From contig CALUNL010000003.1 in assembly GCA_944322005.1 (NCBI GenBank), positions 62,001 to 126,000 of the forward strand: DNA of 64,000 nt, given 5' to 3'. Under the pieces are notes generated by a model, which ran no database searches, was not told the DNA's origin, and saw nothing but the letters and a program-made list of their open reading frames with translations. Positions 1-8,390 of the stretch are shown here, in pieces. How positions within the stretch are numbered: position 1 is the stretch's first letter; each line of letters starts with the position of its first letter. A program made the translations under genes and the position numbers. This stretch comes from an uncultured Alistipes sp. GTDB taxonomy: Bacteria > Bacteroidota > Bacteroidia > Bacteroidales > Rikenellaceae.

Positions 1-348
1 AAAGACAAGGTGATATTCTGCGGATTCATGTCGCATTCCGACCTGTCGAAGGTGGTCGGAGAATCGCAGGCATCGCTCATTCACACGCACAAGGATCTGA
101 ATATGGTTTCAATACCCGAGACCCTTGCATGCGGTACGCCTATCCTGACCAATACGGTGCCGCTGCTTGCCGGATACATAGCCGAATCGGGAATGGGCAT
201 CGCCAAAAGCAGCTGGAACGAGGACGACATGCAGGAGATGGTGCTCCGCAACGCCGAATTCGTTGCGAACTGCAAACTGCATCGGGATGAATTGTCGAAC
301 ACATTCCGTGCAAGGAAAATGATAGAGATAATGCGGAACGAGGCATGA
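1..348 (+). CDS. Glycosyltransferase family 4, C-terminal part (cut by window start)
   Basis: The reading frame is open from base 1 to a TGA at 346-348, so the N-terminal half lies outside the window. The visible 115 residues look like the nucleotide-sugar-binding half of a GT-B glycosyltransferase. They contain the segment SIPETLACGTPILTN, which matches the acidic E-x7-E-type region and the following 'G-x-P-hydrophobic' strand of family GT4. The stop overlaps the ATG of the next glycosyltransferase by 4 bases (ATGA), so the two are very likely translated from one mRNA. By context it would add one sugar to a lipid-linked surface glycan at the cytoplasmic face of the inner membrane. Donor and acceptor cannot be read from the sequence. 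Confidence 0.8.
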   Translation, partial: KDKVIFCGFMSHSDLSKVVGESQASLIHTHKDLNMVSIPETLACGTPILTNTVPLLAGYIAESGMGIAKSSWNEDDMQEMVLRNAEFVANCKLHRDELSNTFRARKMIEIMRNEA

Positions 349-1574
349 AGATTCTGCTCATAAACAATTTCCACTACCGCAAGGGAGGGTCGGAGGCCGT
401 CTACTTCAACATGGCCCGCATGTTCGCGGAGCGCGGGCACGAAGTGCTGTTTTTCAGCTGCACCGACGAACGCAACGAGCCTTCCGGGCAGAGCGGATAT
501 TTCGTGCATCCCAACCACGCGCTTCCGAGGATCAAGGGCGGTTTAAGATACTTCTACAACGGGGAGGCCCGGCGCAATCTCGAAAGACTTATCGAGACCG
601 AAAGGCCGGACATTGCACACGTACACCTCTTCTGGGGCGGCATATCGCCTTCAATCTTCGGAGTCCTGCACAGGCACCGGATACCGATAGTCCACACGGC
701 ACACGACTACCGCATGGTGTGTCCGGCCTATACGTTCCGGACGCCAGACGGACGCATATGCGAAGAGTGCCGCGGCAAACATTTCTACCGCTGCATTGCA
801 AACCGCTGTGCAAAGGGTCATCTTCTCCACAGCTGCATCATGGCAGCGGAGATGTACCTTCGCAACGCATTCATGAATCCGGTAAGAAACATTGACGGAT
901 TTATCTTCGTCAGCCGTTTTGCAGAGTCGAAACACCTGCAGTACATGCCCGGTTTTGCACGAACGAAACGTCTGGTCGCATACAATACCGTACCACCTCT
1001 TGACGAGAGATTCATAAGTGGAAGTCGCGGCGGATATTTCCTATTTTTCGGACGGTTATCGTTCGAGAAGGGAGTGAGGACACTCATCGAAGCCTTCGCG
1101 AAGATGCCTGACGTACAGCTTAAAATAGTCGGGACAGGACCGGAGGAGGAGAATCTCAAGCGTCGCGTAACGGAATCTGGTGCAGGGAACATCGAATTCG
1201 TCGGCTACCGCAGCGGAGACGCTTTGAAGGAGACCATCCGAGATGCGTCGTTCGTTGTTGTGCCGTCCGAATGGTACGAGAACAACCCGATGACGGTAAT
1301 AGAGGCCTATGCGGCAGGGATTCCGGTAATCGGAGCCGAGATAGGCGGCATCCCGGAGATTGTGGAGGATGACAGGACCGGCTATCTGTTCGAGACGGGA
1401 GATGCCGACGCGCTTTCGGAAGCGGTGCGCAAGGCGGCATCACTTACCGAAAAGGAGTATGCCTCAATGAGTGAAAACGCAAGGGAATTTGCGGAAAACA
1501 ACTTCAACGAGGAGCGTAATTACAAAAAAATCATTAACTTTTACCGGTCGATACTCGAAAATTATGGGAAATAG
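345..1574 (+). CDS. Glycosyltransferase family 4
   Basis: A 409-residue protein with a normal GT-B length. The N-terminus (MKILLINNFHYRKGGSE) is the first Rossmann strand plus glycine loop of GT4 enzymes. Around residues 305-325, PSEWYENNPMTVIEAYAAG carries the E-x7-E signature. A cysteine-rich patch (Cys126, 139, 142, 150, 155, 164) sits in the N-terminal domain; its spacing suggests a metal- or structure-forming insert found in some GT4 proteins. The ATG overlaps the upstream stop. The C-terminus overlaps the next start by 11 bases. Predicted role: sugar transfer in surface-polysaccharide assembly; the linkage is unknown. Confidence 0.9.
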   Translation: MKILLINNFHYRKGGSEAVYFNMARMFAERGHEVLFFSCTDERNEPSGQSGYFVHPNHALPRIKGGLRYFYNGEARRNLERLIETERPDIAHVHLFWGGISPSIFGVLHRHRIPIVHTAHDYRMVCPAYTFRTPDGRICEECRGKHFYRCIANRCAKGHLLHSCIMAAEMYLRNAFMNPVRNIDGFIFVSRFAESKHLQYMPGFARTKRLVAYNTVPPLDERFISGSRGGYFLFFGRLSFEKGVRTLIEAFAKMPDVQLKIVGTGPEEENLKRRVTESGAGNIEFVGYRSGDALKETIRDASFVVVPSEWYENNPMTVIEAYAAGIPVIGAEIGGIPEIVEDDRTGYLFETGDADALSEAVRKAASLTEKEYASMSENAREFAENNFNEERNYKKIINFYRSILENYGK

Positions 1575-2010
1575 ACTTTCGCACATCATTTCGGTAATCA
1601 GTTTCGCGCTGATGCGGCTGCCGATTCCGCGCACTCACCGCAACATCTTCATGCGGATGGGTGGCATAAGGCTCACCGGACGCAGATACTTCATCGCCTC
1701 CGACGTGGAGTTCGACACCGTATACCCGCAGAACATCACGCTGCACGACGACGTGCACATAACATCTGGCGTGAGACTTCTCACACACATGCTCGACACA
1801 TCGAATCCCGACCGGAACGACATCCACTGGAAAGAGGGGCGCATAGAGATATGCGAACACGCATTCATCGGCACGGGAAGCATCATAACCGGCAACGTAC
1901 GAATCGGCCGTGGGGCAATCGTCGGAGCCGGCAGCGTGGTCACGAAAGATATTCCGGATTACGAGATATGGGCCGGAAATCCGGCATCGTTCATCAAAAA
2001 AAGACCGTAA
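1564..2010 (+). CDS. Hexapeptide-repeat (left-handed beta helix) acyltransferase
   Basis: A 148-residue protein. The C-terminal half shows hexapeptide repeats (IEICEHAFIGTGSIITG, VRIGRGAIVGAGSVV) followed by the usual IPDYEIWAGNPA closure of the WcaF/CatB/NodL-type acetyltransferase family. A histidine-containing loop (HMLDTSNPDRN) before the repeats could hold the catalytic His. I chose the ATG at 1564, which overlaps the upstream stop, rather than an in-frame ATG at 1471 that would lie deep inside the glycosyltransferase gene. It probably O- or N-acetylates a sugar of the polysaccharide made by this cluster, using acetyl-CoA. Confidence 0.85.
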   Translation: MGNRLSHIISVISFALMRLPIPRTHRNIFMRMGGIRLTGRRYFIASDVEFDTVYPQNITLHDDVHITSGVRLLTHMLDTSNPDRNDIHWKEGRIEICEHAFIGTGSIITGNVRIGRGAIVGAGSVVTKDIPDYEIWAGNPASFIKKRP

Positions 2011-2013
2011 AAC

Positions 2014-3027
2014 ATGACTGAAAGCTCACATAAGAGACTGAACTGGCTGCTGATACTGCAGGGATGGGCGATATTGTGCGTTGTGGTTGGCCATGCCCCG
2101 TTGCTCTCCATTGCACAGGGCAACACGCCTCCTGACGTCGTATACTGGCTATACAAGTTCGTATATTCGTTCCACATGCCGCTGTTCATCTTCGTCTCCG
2201 GATACCTGTTCCAGATGACAAGGATAGAGAGACCTATGGCATACGGGCGGATGATAGTAGAAAAACTCACCAGGCTGGGTATCCCGTTCCTCGTATTTAC
2301 CATTGCGGCAATGGTCCTCAAGAGTATATTCGCAAAGGAGATGATACGTCCTACAACCATATCAATCGGGAATCTCATGAACGCCATCCTCTACCCTGGC
2401 GAAAGCCCGTTGTGCGAGATGTGGTTCATCGCGGTGCTGATGTGGTTTTTCACATTGAAGCCCATATGGTGCACAAAGGGCTGGTGGACAGCAATACCGG
2501 TAATAGCCTTCACCGCATCGTTCTATGCCCCGGAAACTCCATTCCGCAACTTGTTCTGCCATCAGGAGGCATACCATTACGCCATATTCTTCCTGCTCGG
2601 AGTTTTGGCCCGGCGCTACGGAGTATTCGAGAAGCCTCTCAAGTTCGGCATATCGGTCGCCATGGCTACGATAGCGTGGAGCGTCGTTGCCGACGTAATA
2701 GTTCACGGCATTACCGGAGGTACGGCCGAAAGATACATATCCCTGCCGCTTGTCGGCATCGCCGCATCTGCGTTTGCGGCAATTCTCGCCGACCGCTTCA
2801 TACCGAAAATATTCGAAAGCTTCAGGAACTACTCCTATCAGATATACCTGATGGGAATCTTCTTCCAGATAGCCGTAAAGATAGCATACCGCCACGGACT
2901 CATACCGTCTTACGCCCTCGGATACATCATCTGCATCGTCATAGGCGTATATGCCCCGGTAGCGGTGTCGCGGCTTGTCGAGAAGAGCGGAATCAAGGCT
3001 TTCAAACTCTGTATTGGACTGAAATAA
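2014..3027 (+). CDS. Membrane acyltransferase, acyltransferase-3 family
   Basis: A 337-residue protein with about ten hydrophobic segments. The N-terminus has the family hallmark: NWLLILQGWAILCVVVGH, where the helix-borne His at its end is the conserved catalytic histidine, and then VYSFHMPLFIFVSGYLF, the second conserved block. Members of this family (OafA/WecH/NodX type) acylate exported or lipid-linked sugars at the inner membrane. The gene starts 3 bases after the preceding stop, so it belongs to the same operon. It is the second acyl-transfer function in the cluster, one soluble and one membrane-bound, which suggests a multiply decorated glycan. Confidence 0.88.
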   Translation: MTESSHKRLNWLLILQGWAILCVVVGHAPLLSIAQGNTPPDVVYWLYKFVYSFHMPLFIFVSGYLFQMTRIERPMAYGRMIVEKLTRLGIPFLVFTIAAMVLKSIFAKEMIRPTTISIGNLMNAILYPGESPLCEMWFIAVLMWFFTLKPIWCTKGWWTAIPVIAFTASFYAPETPFRNLFCHQEAYHYAIFFLLGVLARRYGVFEKPLKFGISVAMATIAWSVVADVIVHGITGGTAERYISLPLVGIAASAFAAILADRFIPKIFESFRNYSYQIYLMGIFFQIAVKIAYRHGLIPSYALGYIICIVIGVYAPVAVSRLVEKSGIKAFKLCIGLK

Positions 3028-3039
3028 AACCACCCACAA

Positions 3040-4107
3040 ATGGACGGATCGATAATAGTTACATACCGCTGCCCGATGCGCTGCAAGATGTGCAACATCT
3101 GGGCCAACCCGACAAAGCGCGAGGAGGAGTTCTCGCCGGAGTTGTTGCACAAACTGCCGAAGATGCGCAGCGTCAACATCACGGGCGGCGAACCGTTCGT
3201 CCGTGAGGACATCGAGGAGATAGTACGGATTCTGATGACAAAGACCGACCGCATCGTATTCTCGACTAGCGGATACTTCTCCGACCGCATAATCGAACTT
3301 GCAAAAAAATACCCTTCGCTCGGCTTCCGCATAAGCATCGAGGGACTCTCATGCAAGAACGACGAACTGCGCGGCCGCAGCGGAGGCTTCGACAAGGGGC
3401 TGCGCACGCTGCTCGAACTGCGCCGCATGGGGATTAAGGATATCGGATTCGGCATCACAGTCTCGAACAACAACTCGGCGGACATGCTCGACCTCTACGA
3501 ACTCAACCGCAACCTGAAGATGCAGTTCGCGACGGCATCGTTCCACAACTCGTTCTACTTCCACAAGTTCGACAACCGCGTGACGAACATCGACGAGGTT
3601 TGCGGCAATTTCGACGAGCTCATACAGCGGCTGATGCGTGAAAACTCGCCCAAGTCGTGGTTCCGCGCCTTCTTCAACCTCGGGCTGATAAACTACATAA
3701 AGGGCGGCCGGCGCATGCTGCCGTGCGAGGCCGGAAGCGAGAACTTCTTCCTCGACCCTTACGGCAACGTGCTCCCGTGCAACGGAATGGAGCCGTCGTG
3801 CTGGTTCGAGAGCATGGGCAACCTGAACGATGCGGCATCCTTCGAGGAGCTGTGGCACAGCGAGCGGGCCGAGGCCGTGAGGGAAAAGGTCGCACACTGC
3901 CCGAAGAGCTGCTGGATGATAGGCTCTGTTTCGCCCGTAATGAAGAAATACCTGCCGCACATACTCCCGTGGATTGTTAAGAACAAACTGCGCACAATGT
4001 CCGGCGGAAGGGTCGATACGGAGTGCATACCGTTTTACCATGTCGGCAACAACGACCTGCAGGGGCTCGGATGTGCGGCAGTTGAAGAAAAAGAGGAGAG
4101 GCAATGA
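3040..4107 (+). CDS. Radical SAM protein with SPASM-type C-terminus
   Basis: A 355-residue protein. Cys11, Cys15 and Cys18 form the Cx3CxxC motif that binds the SAM-cleaving 4Fe-4S cluster, followed by the GGEP motif (VNITGGEPF). The C-terminal part contains further cysteines (MLPCEAG, VLPCNG, SCWFES, CPKSCW) arranged like a SPASM/Twitch auxiliary cluster domain, and the phrase DPYGNVLPCNGMEPSCWFESMGN is typical of that domain. Its substrate is unknown. SPASM enzymes often modify peptides, but related ones occur in sugar and cofactor pathways. It lies 12 bases after the acyltransferase and overlaps the next glycosyltransferase by 4 bases, so it is translated with the glycan genes. Confidence 0.88.
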   Translation: MDGSIIVTYRCPMRCKMCNIWANPTKREEEFSPELLHKLPKMRSVNITGGEPFVREDIEEIVRILMTKTDRIVFSTSGYFSDRIIELAKKYPSLGFRISIEGLSCKNDELRGRSGGFDKGLRTLLELRRMGIKDIGFGITVSNNNSADMLDLYELNRNLKMQFATASFHNSFYFHKFDNRVTNIDEVCGNFDELIQRLMRENSPKSWFRAFFNLGLINYIKGGRRMLPCEAGSENFFLDPYGNVLPCNGMEPSCWFESMGNLNDAASFEELWHSERAEAVREKVAHCPKSCWMIGSVSPVMKKYLPHILPWIVKNKLRTMSGGRVDTECIPFYHVGNNDLQGLGCAAVEEKEERQ

Positions 4108-5201
4108 AAATCGCGTTCATCGGGGGACGGGACATACGCCTCATAGGGGGCATCGAGAGCTACATGTTCAACCTCGCCACGCAGCTGGCGGCAAAGGGGC
4201 ATGAGCCGATAGTCTATTGCGAGAGCGACCACAATGGAGAGGAGGTCGTTAACGGTTTCCGCGTCAAGTACCGCAAATCCGTAGGCGGGCGCTATCTGTG
4301 CAAGATAATACTGAGTCTCGGTTCGACGCTCGATGCACTGTTCAACGAGAAGGGCGTAGGATACTTCCACTACAACGCGTGGCCGCCTTCGTTGTGGTCG
4401 TGGATTCCGCGCATGTTCGGCCGCAAGGCGCTGATGCAGGGGCACGGCTTCGAGTGGAAACGCACGAAATACTCCCCTGCCCAGCAACGCGTGATGCACT
4501 TCATGGAGTGGCTGACAGCAAAGATGCACCGCAACATAATTGTCGTAAGCGACGAACAGCGCGAATACTTCGGGCGGGCCTACGGGCGCAGGTGCACGAC
4601 CATACCGTCGGCTGTGAACATACCGTCGGCAGTGCCGCAAAGCGACATCCTGTCGAGATACGGGCTTGGGAAGGATGGTTATTTCCTCTTCCTCGGCCGT
4701 CTGGTACAGGACAAGAACCCCGACTATCTGATACGTGCGTATCTCAAGTCGGGAATAACAGGCAAAAAACTTGTGATTGCCGGCAGCAACGACCAGCTCC
4801 CTGACTACGTGGAGCACCTCCACGCACTCGGCGCAGGATGCAGGGACGTGGTCTTTACCGGAGCCGTCTACGGAGCCGACAAGGAGGCGCTGCTTGCCAA
4901 CTGCTTCGCATTCTGCATACCGTCGACAATCGAGGGACTTGCCATAACGCTGCTCGAGGCGATGAGTTACGGATGCGTATGCATAGCCTCCGACATTCCG
5001 TCGAACCGGGAGGGTCTCGGCGACAACGGCGTGTGGGTAAAGGTGGAGGATGAAGACGATCTGGCGCAGAAGATGCGTTATGTAGAGGAGAACCCACAGG
5101 AGGCGGAGATGCAGCGAGAGGCGAACATCCAAAGAGTAAGGGAAAATTTCACATGGGAGAAAATTTCGGCACGATACGCCGAATACCTGGAATCTATATG
5201 A
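4104..5201 (+). CDS. Glycosyltransferase family 4
   Basis: A 365-residue GT-B protein. It begins MKIAFIGGRDIRLIGGIESY, the N-terminal strand and glycine loop of GT4 enzymes of the DUF1972/rhamnosyltransferase-like type. In the C-terminal domain, GYFLFLGRLVQDKNPDYLI is the donor-domain entry strand and PSTIEGLAITLLEAMSYG carries the E-x7-E motif. The ATG overlaps the radical SAM stop (ATGA). It probably transfers a sugar during assembly of the surface glycan. The donor cannot be inferred with confidence. Confidence 0.9.
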   Translation: MKIAFIGGRDIRLIGGIESYMFNLATQLAAKGHEPIVYCESDHNGEEVVNGFRVKYRKSVGGRYLCKIILSLGSTLDALFNEKGVGYFHYNAWPPSLWSWIPRMFGRKALMQGHGFEWKRTKYSPAQQRVMHFMEWLTAKMHRNIIVVSDEQREYFGRAYGRRCTTIPSAVNIPSAVPQSDILSRYGLGKDGYFLFLGRLVQDKNPDYLIRAYLKSGITGKKLVIAGSNDQLPDYVEHLHALGAGCRDVVFTGAVYGADKEALLANCFAFCIPSTIEGLAITLLEAMSYGCVCIASDIPSNREGLGDNGVWVKVEDEDDLAQKMRYVEENPQEAEMQREANIQRVRENFTWEKISARYAEYLESI

Positions 5202-6310
5202 TGAGAAGAGAGACGAAAATCGGCGCGATGTGCGAAAAGCGGCTTTTTGCACTGTTGAGACTGGCACTGTGGCATGGAGATGAAGATGTGTCGGTCTTCG
5301 ACGGAATGACGGAACGCGAATGGAGCGACGTCTATGAGCTATCCGTCAGGCAGGGTGTAATGGCCGTTGCGTTCGACGGCATGCGCATGTTGCCGGAGGC
5401 TCTGCAGGCCGATTTCGACAACCGGATACAATGGGGATACAACGCCGACCACGCAATGAAGATGTATCGCAGACAACTCTCCGTTGCGGAGGACGTATGC
5501 CGTGTATTTTCCGAACACGGCCTGCGCATGATGATAATGAAGGGGCTGAGCATAGCCCAATACTACCCTGTTCCAGCACACCGGCAGTTCGGGGACATCG
5601 ACATATATCTGATGGGCGACTACGAAAAGGGGAACGAGATAGTCGCCGCACACGGCACCGAGATAAGATACGATTTCTTCGTCCACTCGGAGTTCCGCAT
5701 ACGCGGCATAAACATAGAGAACCACAAGACGTTCGTCAATGCCGAAGTGAACCGCACCGGCGCATACGTACAGAGAGAGCTTGAGAGGCTGGCCGACGGC
5801 ATACGCCCGCTCAAATCGGTATCCGGGGCTTACTTCCCGTCGCCGGAGTTCAATGCCTTGTATCTCACACGGCATGCCACGTGGCACTATGCCCGCGAAG
5901 GCATCAAGATGCGCGATCTGTGCGACTGGGCCGTTTTTCTCCACAACGAGTTGCCGAACATGGATGTCGGCGAGGTCATGCGCATGCTGCGCGAGAGCGG
6001 TCTGGAGCGTTACGCCTCGATTGTCACCGGTATATGCCGCAAATATCTGGGACTCGGATCATCCCTGCCCTTCAGCGAGGATTATCCGGAGCTTGTCGAG
6101 CGCGTCAAGGACGACATAATGACATTCGAGAATCCCGACAAGCACCGGGACATAAGCTTTATCCGTGCATTCAGGGATAAAATATGCAACAGGATAGAGA
6201 GGAAATGGTGTTACGACCTCGTAGTTCCCGACAGTTTCTACGGAAACATACTATATTCGATAGGCAACTACCTGTCGAAACCGGCAAAGATATTCAAGGC
6301 AAAACTATAG
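5198..6310 (+). CDS. Nucleotidyltransferase-fold family protein (NTP_transf_5-like)
   Basis: About 370 residues. The central motif MIMKGLSIAQYYP followed by RQFGDIDIYL is the KG...GDxD signature of the uncharacterised nucleotidyltransferase family PF14907, with the paired aspartates near residues 134-136. Start choice: an ATG at 5198 overlaps the upstream stop in the ATGA manner used by neighbouring genes. ATGs at 5201 and 5228 are possible. One at 5153 would bury the start 49 bases inside the glycosyltransferase gene. Proteins of this family are found in polysaccharide and peptide-modification clusters, but the nucleotide and acceptor are unknown. No signal peptide or membrane segment is evident. 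Confidence 0.75.
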   Translation: MMRRETKIGAMCEKRLFALLRLALWHGDEDVSVFDGMTEREWSDVYELSVRQGVMAVAFDGMRMLPEALQADFDNRIQWGYNADHAMKMYRRQLSVAEDVCRVFSEHGLRMMIMKGLSIAQYYPVPAHRQFGDIDIYLMGDYEKGNEIVAAHGTEIRYDFFVHSEFRIRGINIENHKTFVNAEVNRTGAYVQRELERLADGIRPLKSVSGAYFPSPEFNALYLTRHATWHYAREGIKMRDLCDWAVFLHNELPNMDVGEVMRMLRESGLERYASIVTGICRKYLGLGSSLPFSEDYPELVERVKDDIMTFENPDKHRDISFIRAFRDKICNRIERKWCYDLVVPDSFYGNILYSIGNYLSKPAKIFKAKL

Positions 6311-6323
6311 GCAGTCAAAGGAT

Positions 6324-6983
6324 ATGTTAAAAGGCATCATTTTCGACATGGACGGAGTCCTGGTCGACAATACCGAATACCACGCCCGTGCGTTCGACGT
6401 CTTTCTCAAACGTCATGGAATCGAGAAGAAATTCACGTCGGAATATCTCGGGCGCACGAACGACTACGCACTCAACAGTCTGATGCCGGAGAAGGTGAAG
6501 GAGAAAGGGCTCCGCCCGCTCTCCGATGAAAAGGAGGCCATATACAGGGAGCTTGCCAGGAAAGGGCTCAAGCCGATGAAGGGTCTGAACAGGCTTGTAG
6601 AGAACGCCCGGCAGCTCGGGATACGGTGTGCGGTCGGTTCGTCGGGATGCATGGCCAACATAGAGTTCGTAACGGACGAGATATGCGGCATACGTGAAAG
6701 TATAGATGTCATATGCTGCGAAGACGATGTCACGGAGGGCAAACCCTCGCCGGAGGTATATCTGAAATGTTGCGAACGGCTCGGACTGGCACCGTCCGAG
6801 TGTATAGTATTCGAGGATTCGGAGGCAGGCATAGAGGCCGGTCACCGCGCCGGATGCAAGGTTGTTGCGCTCACCACCTCACACCCCCGCGAAAAACTGG
6901 AGCAGACACACGCGGACATGATTGCCGACGATTTTGACTGTGTCGGCATCGAAGAGTTAAAAAAACTGGCGGAAAAGGCCTGA
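6324..6983 (+). CDS. HAD-superfamily phosphatase/phosphomutase (beta-phosphoglucomutase-like)
   Basis: A 219-residue protein with the four HAD motifs: FDMDGVLVDN (nucleophile Asp8 and acid/base Asp10), AVGSSG (motif II Ser), KPSPEVY (motif III Lys) and VFEDSEAGIEA (motif IV acidic pair). A four-helix cap lies between motifs I and II, as in beta-phosphoglucomutase and sugar-phosphate phosphatases. It follows the nucleotidyltransferase-like gene by 13 bases and is the last + strand gene of the cluster, facing a minus-strand dehydrogenase 7 bases away. It probably acts on a sugar phosphate. A paralogue lies at 44818-45480. Confidence 0.87.
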   Translation: MLKGIIFDMDGVLVDNTEYHARAFDVFLKRHGIEKKFTSEYLGRTNDYALNSLMPEKVKEKGLRPLSDEKEAIYRELARKGLKPMKGLNRLVENARQLGIRCAVGSSGCMANIEFVTDEICGIRESIDVICCEDDVTEGKPSPEVYLKCCERLGLAPSECIVFEDSEAGIEAGHRAGCKVVALTTSHPREKLEQTHADMIADDFDCVGIEELKKLAEKA

Positions 6984-6990
6984 ATATCCA

Positions 6991-7782
6991 TCAGCGGCTC
7001 TCCAGCAATCTCCTTACGGATGGAAGCCGGAGCACGGGCAGCAGCGCCCGCGCCGGAAGCATGCGGCACAATAGCACGACTATCTTCGTAAACACCCCCG
7101 GGATGCAGGCACGGCGGCGACGGAACATCGCCCGCAAACCCGTTTCAGCGAGTTTCCGGGCAGACATCATCACCCCGAAACCGCGCAGAATCCGTCTCGT
7201 CCGTTCGTCAAGTTCATACAGCGGTGTATCGACGGCACCCGGCAGCACAGTAGTCACACTCACTCCCGACCCTCTCAACTCATACCACAGCGACTGCGCG
7301 AAATTCTTCAGAAACGCCTTCGTGGAGCCGTAAAGCGACATGGTGGGATACGGCATCCATACGGTTGCGGATGACATTATGAGTATATGGCCTTCACCGC
7401 GGCGGCACATGTCGGCGGAAAAGAGCCTGCAAAGTTTCACGGGAGTCGTACAGTGCAGGGCAATTATGCGGTCGATGGCGGCTGAGTCGGTGGACGACAG
7501 CCGTGCGAAGTGCAGCAGGCCGGCATTGCTGACCAGGATATCCACCTCGGCACCCATGTCGCGACAGAAACAGTAGAGCTCTTCAGCCGAATCCGGGTCG
7601 GATAGATCTGCATACACAGGCACGGCCTCTACACCGTAGCGGTCGCGTATCCCGGTCGCAACGGCATCGTTCATCTCCCTGCGGTTGCTTACGACGAGGA
7701 TATTGTGCCCCGCCCCTGCAAGTTGTCGCGCATATTCGAGACCTATTCCCGACGATGCGCCTGTTACGAGTGCGTATTTCAT
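6991..7782 (-). CDS. Short-chain dehydrogenase/reductase (SDR), NAD(P)-dependent
   Basis: A 263-residue classical SDR. The TGASSGIG coenzyme loop lies at residues 7-14 and NAG at 86-88. The catalytic Ser is near 138, followed by Tyr151 and Lys155 in YGSTK. The residues after the glycine loop (VSNRR) would favour NADP(H). The C-terminus is basic with a hydrophobic stretch. The substrate is not predictable. It runs convergently with the HAD gene and divergently from the DUF486 gene. A weak -7-like box (TAACTTCG) lies only a few bases upstream of the ATG. Confidence 0.85.
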   Translation of the reverse strand: MKYALVTGASSGIGLEYARQLAGAGHNILVVSNRREMNDAVATGIRDRYGVEAVPVYADLSDPDSAEELYCFCRDMGAEVDILVSNAGLLHFARLSSTDSAAIDRIIALHCTTPVKLCRLFSADMCRRGEGHILIMSSATVWMPYPTMSLYGSTKAFLKNFAQSLWYELRGSGVSVTTVLPGAVDTPLYELDERTRRILRGFGVMMSARKLAETGLRAMFRRRRACIPGVFTKIVVLLCRMLPARALLPVLRLPSVRRLLESR

Positions 7783-7873
7783 ACGGCGAAGTTAGCATTT
7801 TTCGCAACGGCACGAACAACAGAGTGATTTTTTTAATATTTTCGCGCCGGAATTCATCCCGATACGACACAAT

Positions 7874-8245
7874 ATGTTAATATTAAGAGGCATTCTCACC
7901 GTGTTGCTGCTCACATGCTCCAACATATTCATGACACTCGCCTGGTACGGCCAGGTTTTCTTCAAATCCAAGCTCGAACGGTTCGGACTTCTCGCCGTCA
8001 TCGTCATCAGCTGGCTCATTGCATTTGCCGAATACTGTTTCATGGTACCGGCCAACCGCAGCGGAAGCGTAGATTACGGAGGTCCGTTCTCGATATGGGA
8101 GCTGAAGGTCATACAGGAGGTGGTGTCGCTCACCGTATTCACGACGGTTGTACTTCTTCTGATGAAGAACGAAAGTCTGCGATGGAATCACGTCGCAGGT
8201 TTCGTATGTCTCGTCCTTGCCGTATTCTTCATCTTCAAGAAATAG
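7874..8245 (+). CDS. Small four-helix membrane protein, DMT/DUF486 family
   Basis: A 123-residue protein with four hydrophobic segments and the features of the DUF486 (PF04342) family: a first helix ending FMTLAWYGQ, a second leading into FAEYCFMVPANR, then two helices and a short basic tail (FFIFKK). The family belongs to the drug/metabolite transporter group and is about 110-120 residues long. No transport substrate is established. It is a single-gene unit; a weak -7-like element (TATTTTCG) lies about 30 bases upstream. Confidence 0.85.
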   Translation: MLILRGILTVLLLTCSNIFMTLAWYGQVFFKSKLERFGLLAVIVISWLIAFAEYCFMVPANRSGSVDYGGPFSIWELKVIQEVVSLTVFTTVVLLLMKNESLRWNHVAGFVCLVLAVFFIFKK

Positions 8246-8343
8246 GCGAATCCGACGCGCATCGCCGCACCGTCCGGCACAGGTCCGGGAGATGCGGTGA
8301 GTCAACTTTGCACTCCGGGATAATGAATTTCGCGGAAAATCAT

Positions 8344-8351
8344 TAAATTTG
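8344..8351 (+). promoter_or_regulatory. Putative -7 box for argS (TAAATTTG)
   Basis: Matches TAnnTTTG exactly and lies 39 bases before the chosen argS ATG. It argues against an upstream in-frame ATG at 8349, which would fall inside the promoter. No clear -33 element is seen. Confidence 0.6.
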
Positions 8352-8390
8352 CAACGATTTACCGAAACAAAAAATATCATTCGCAATACA

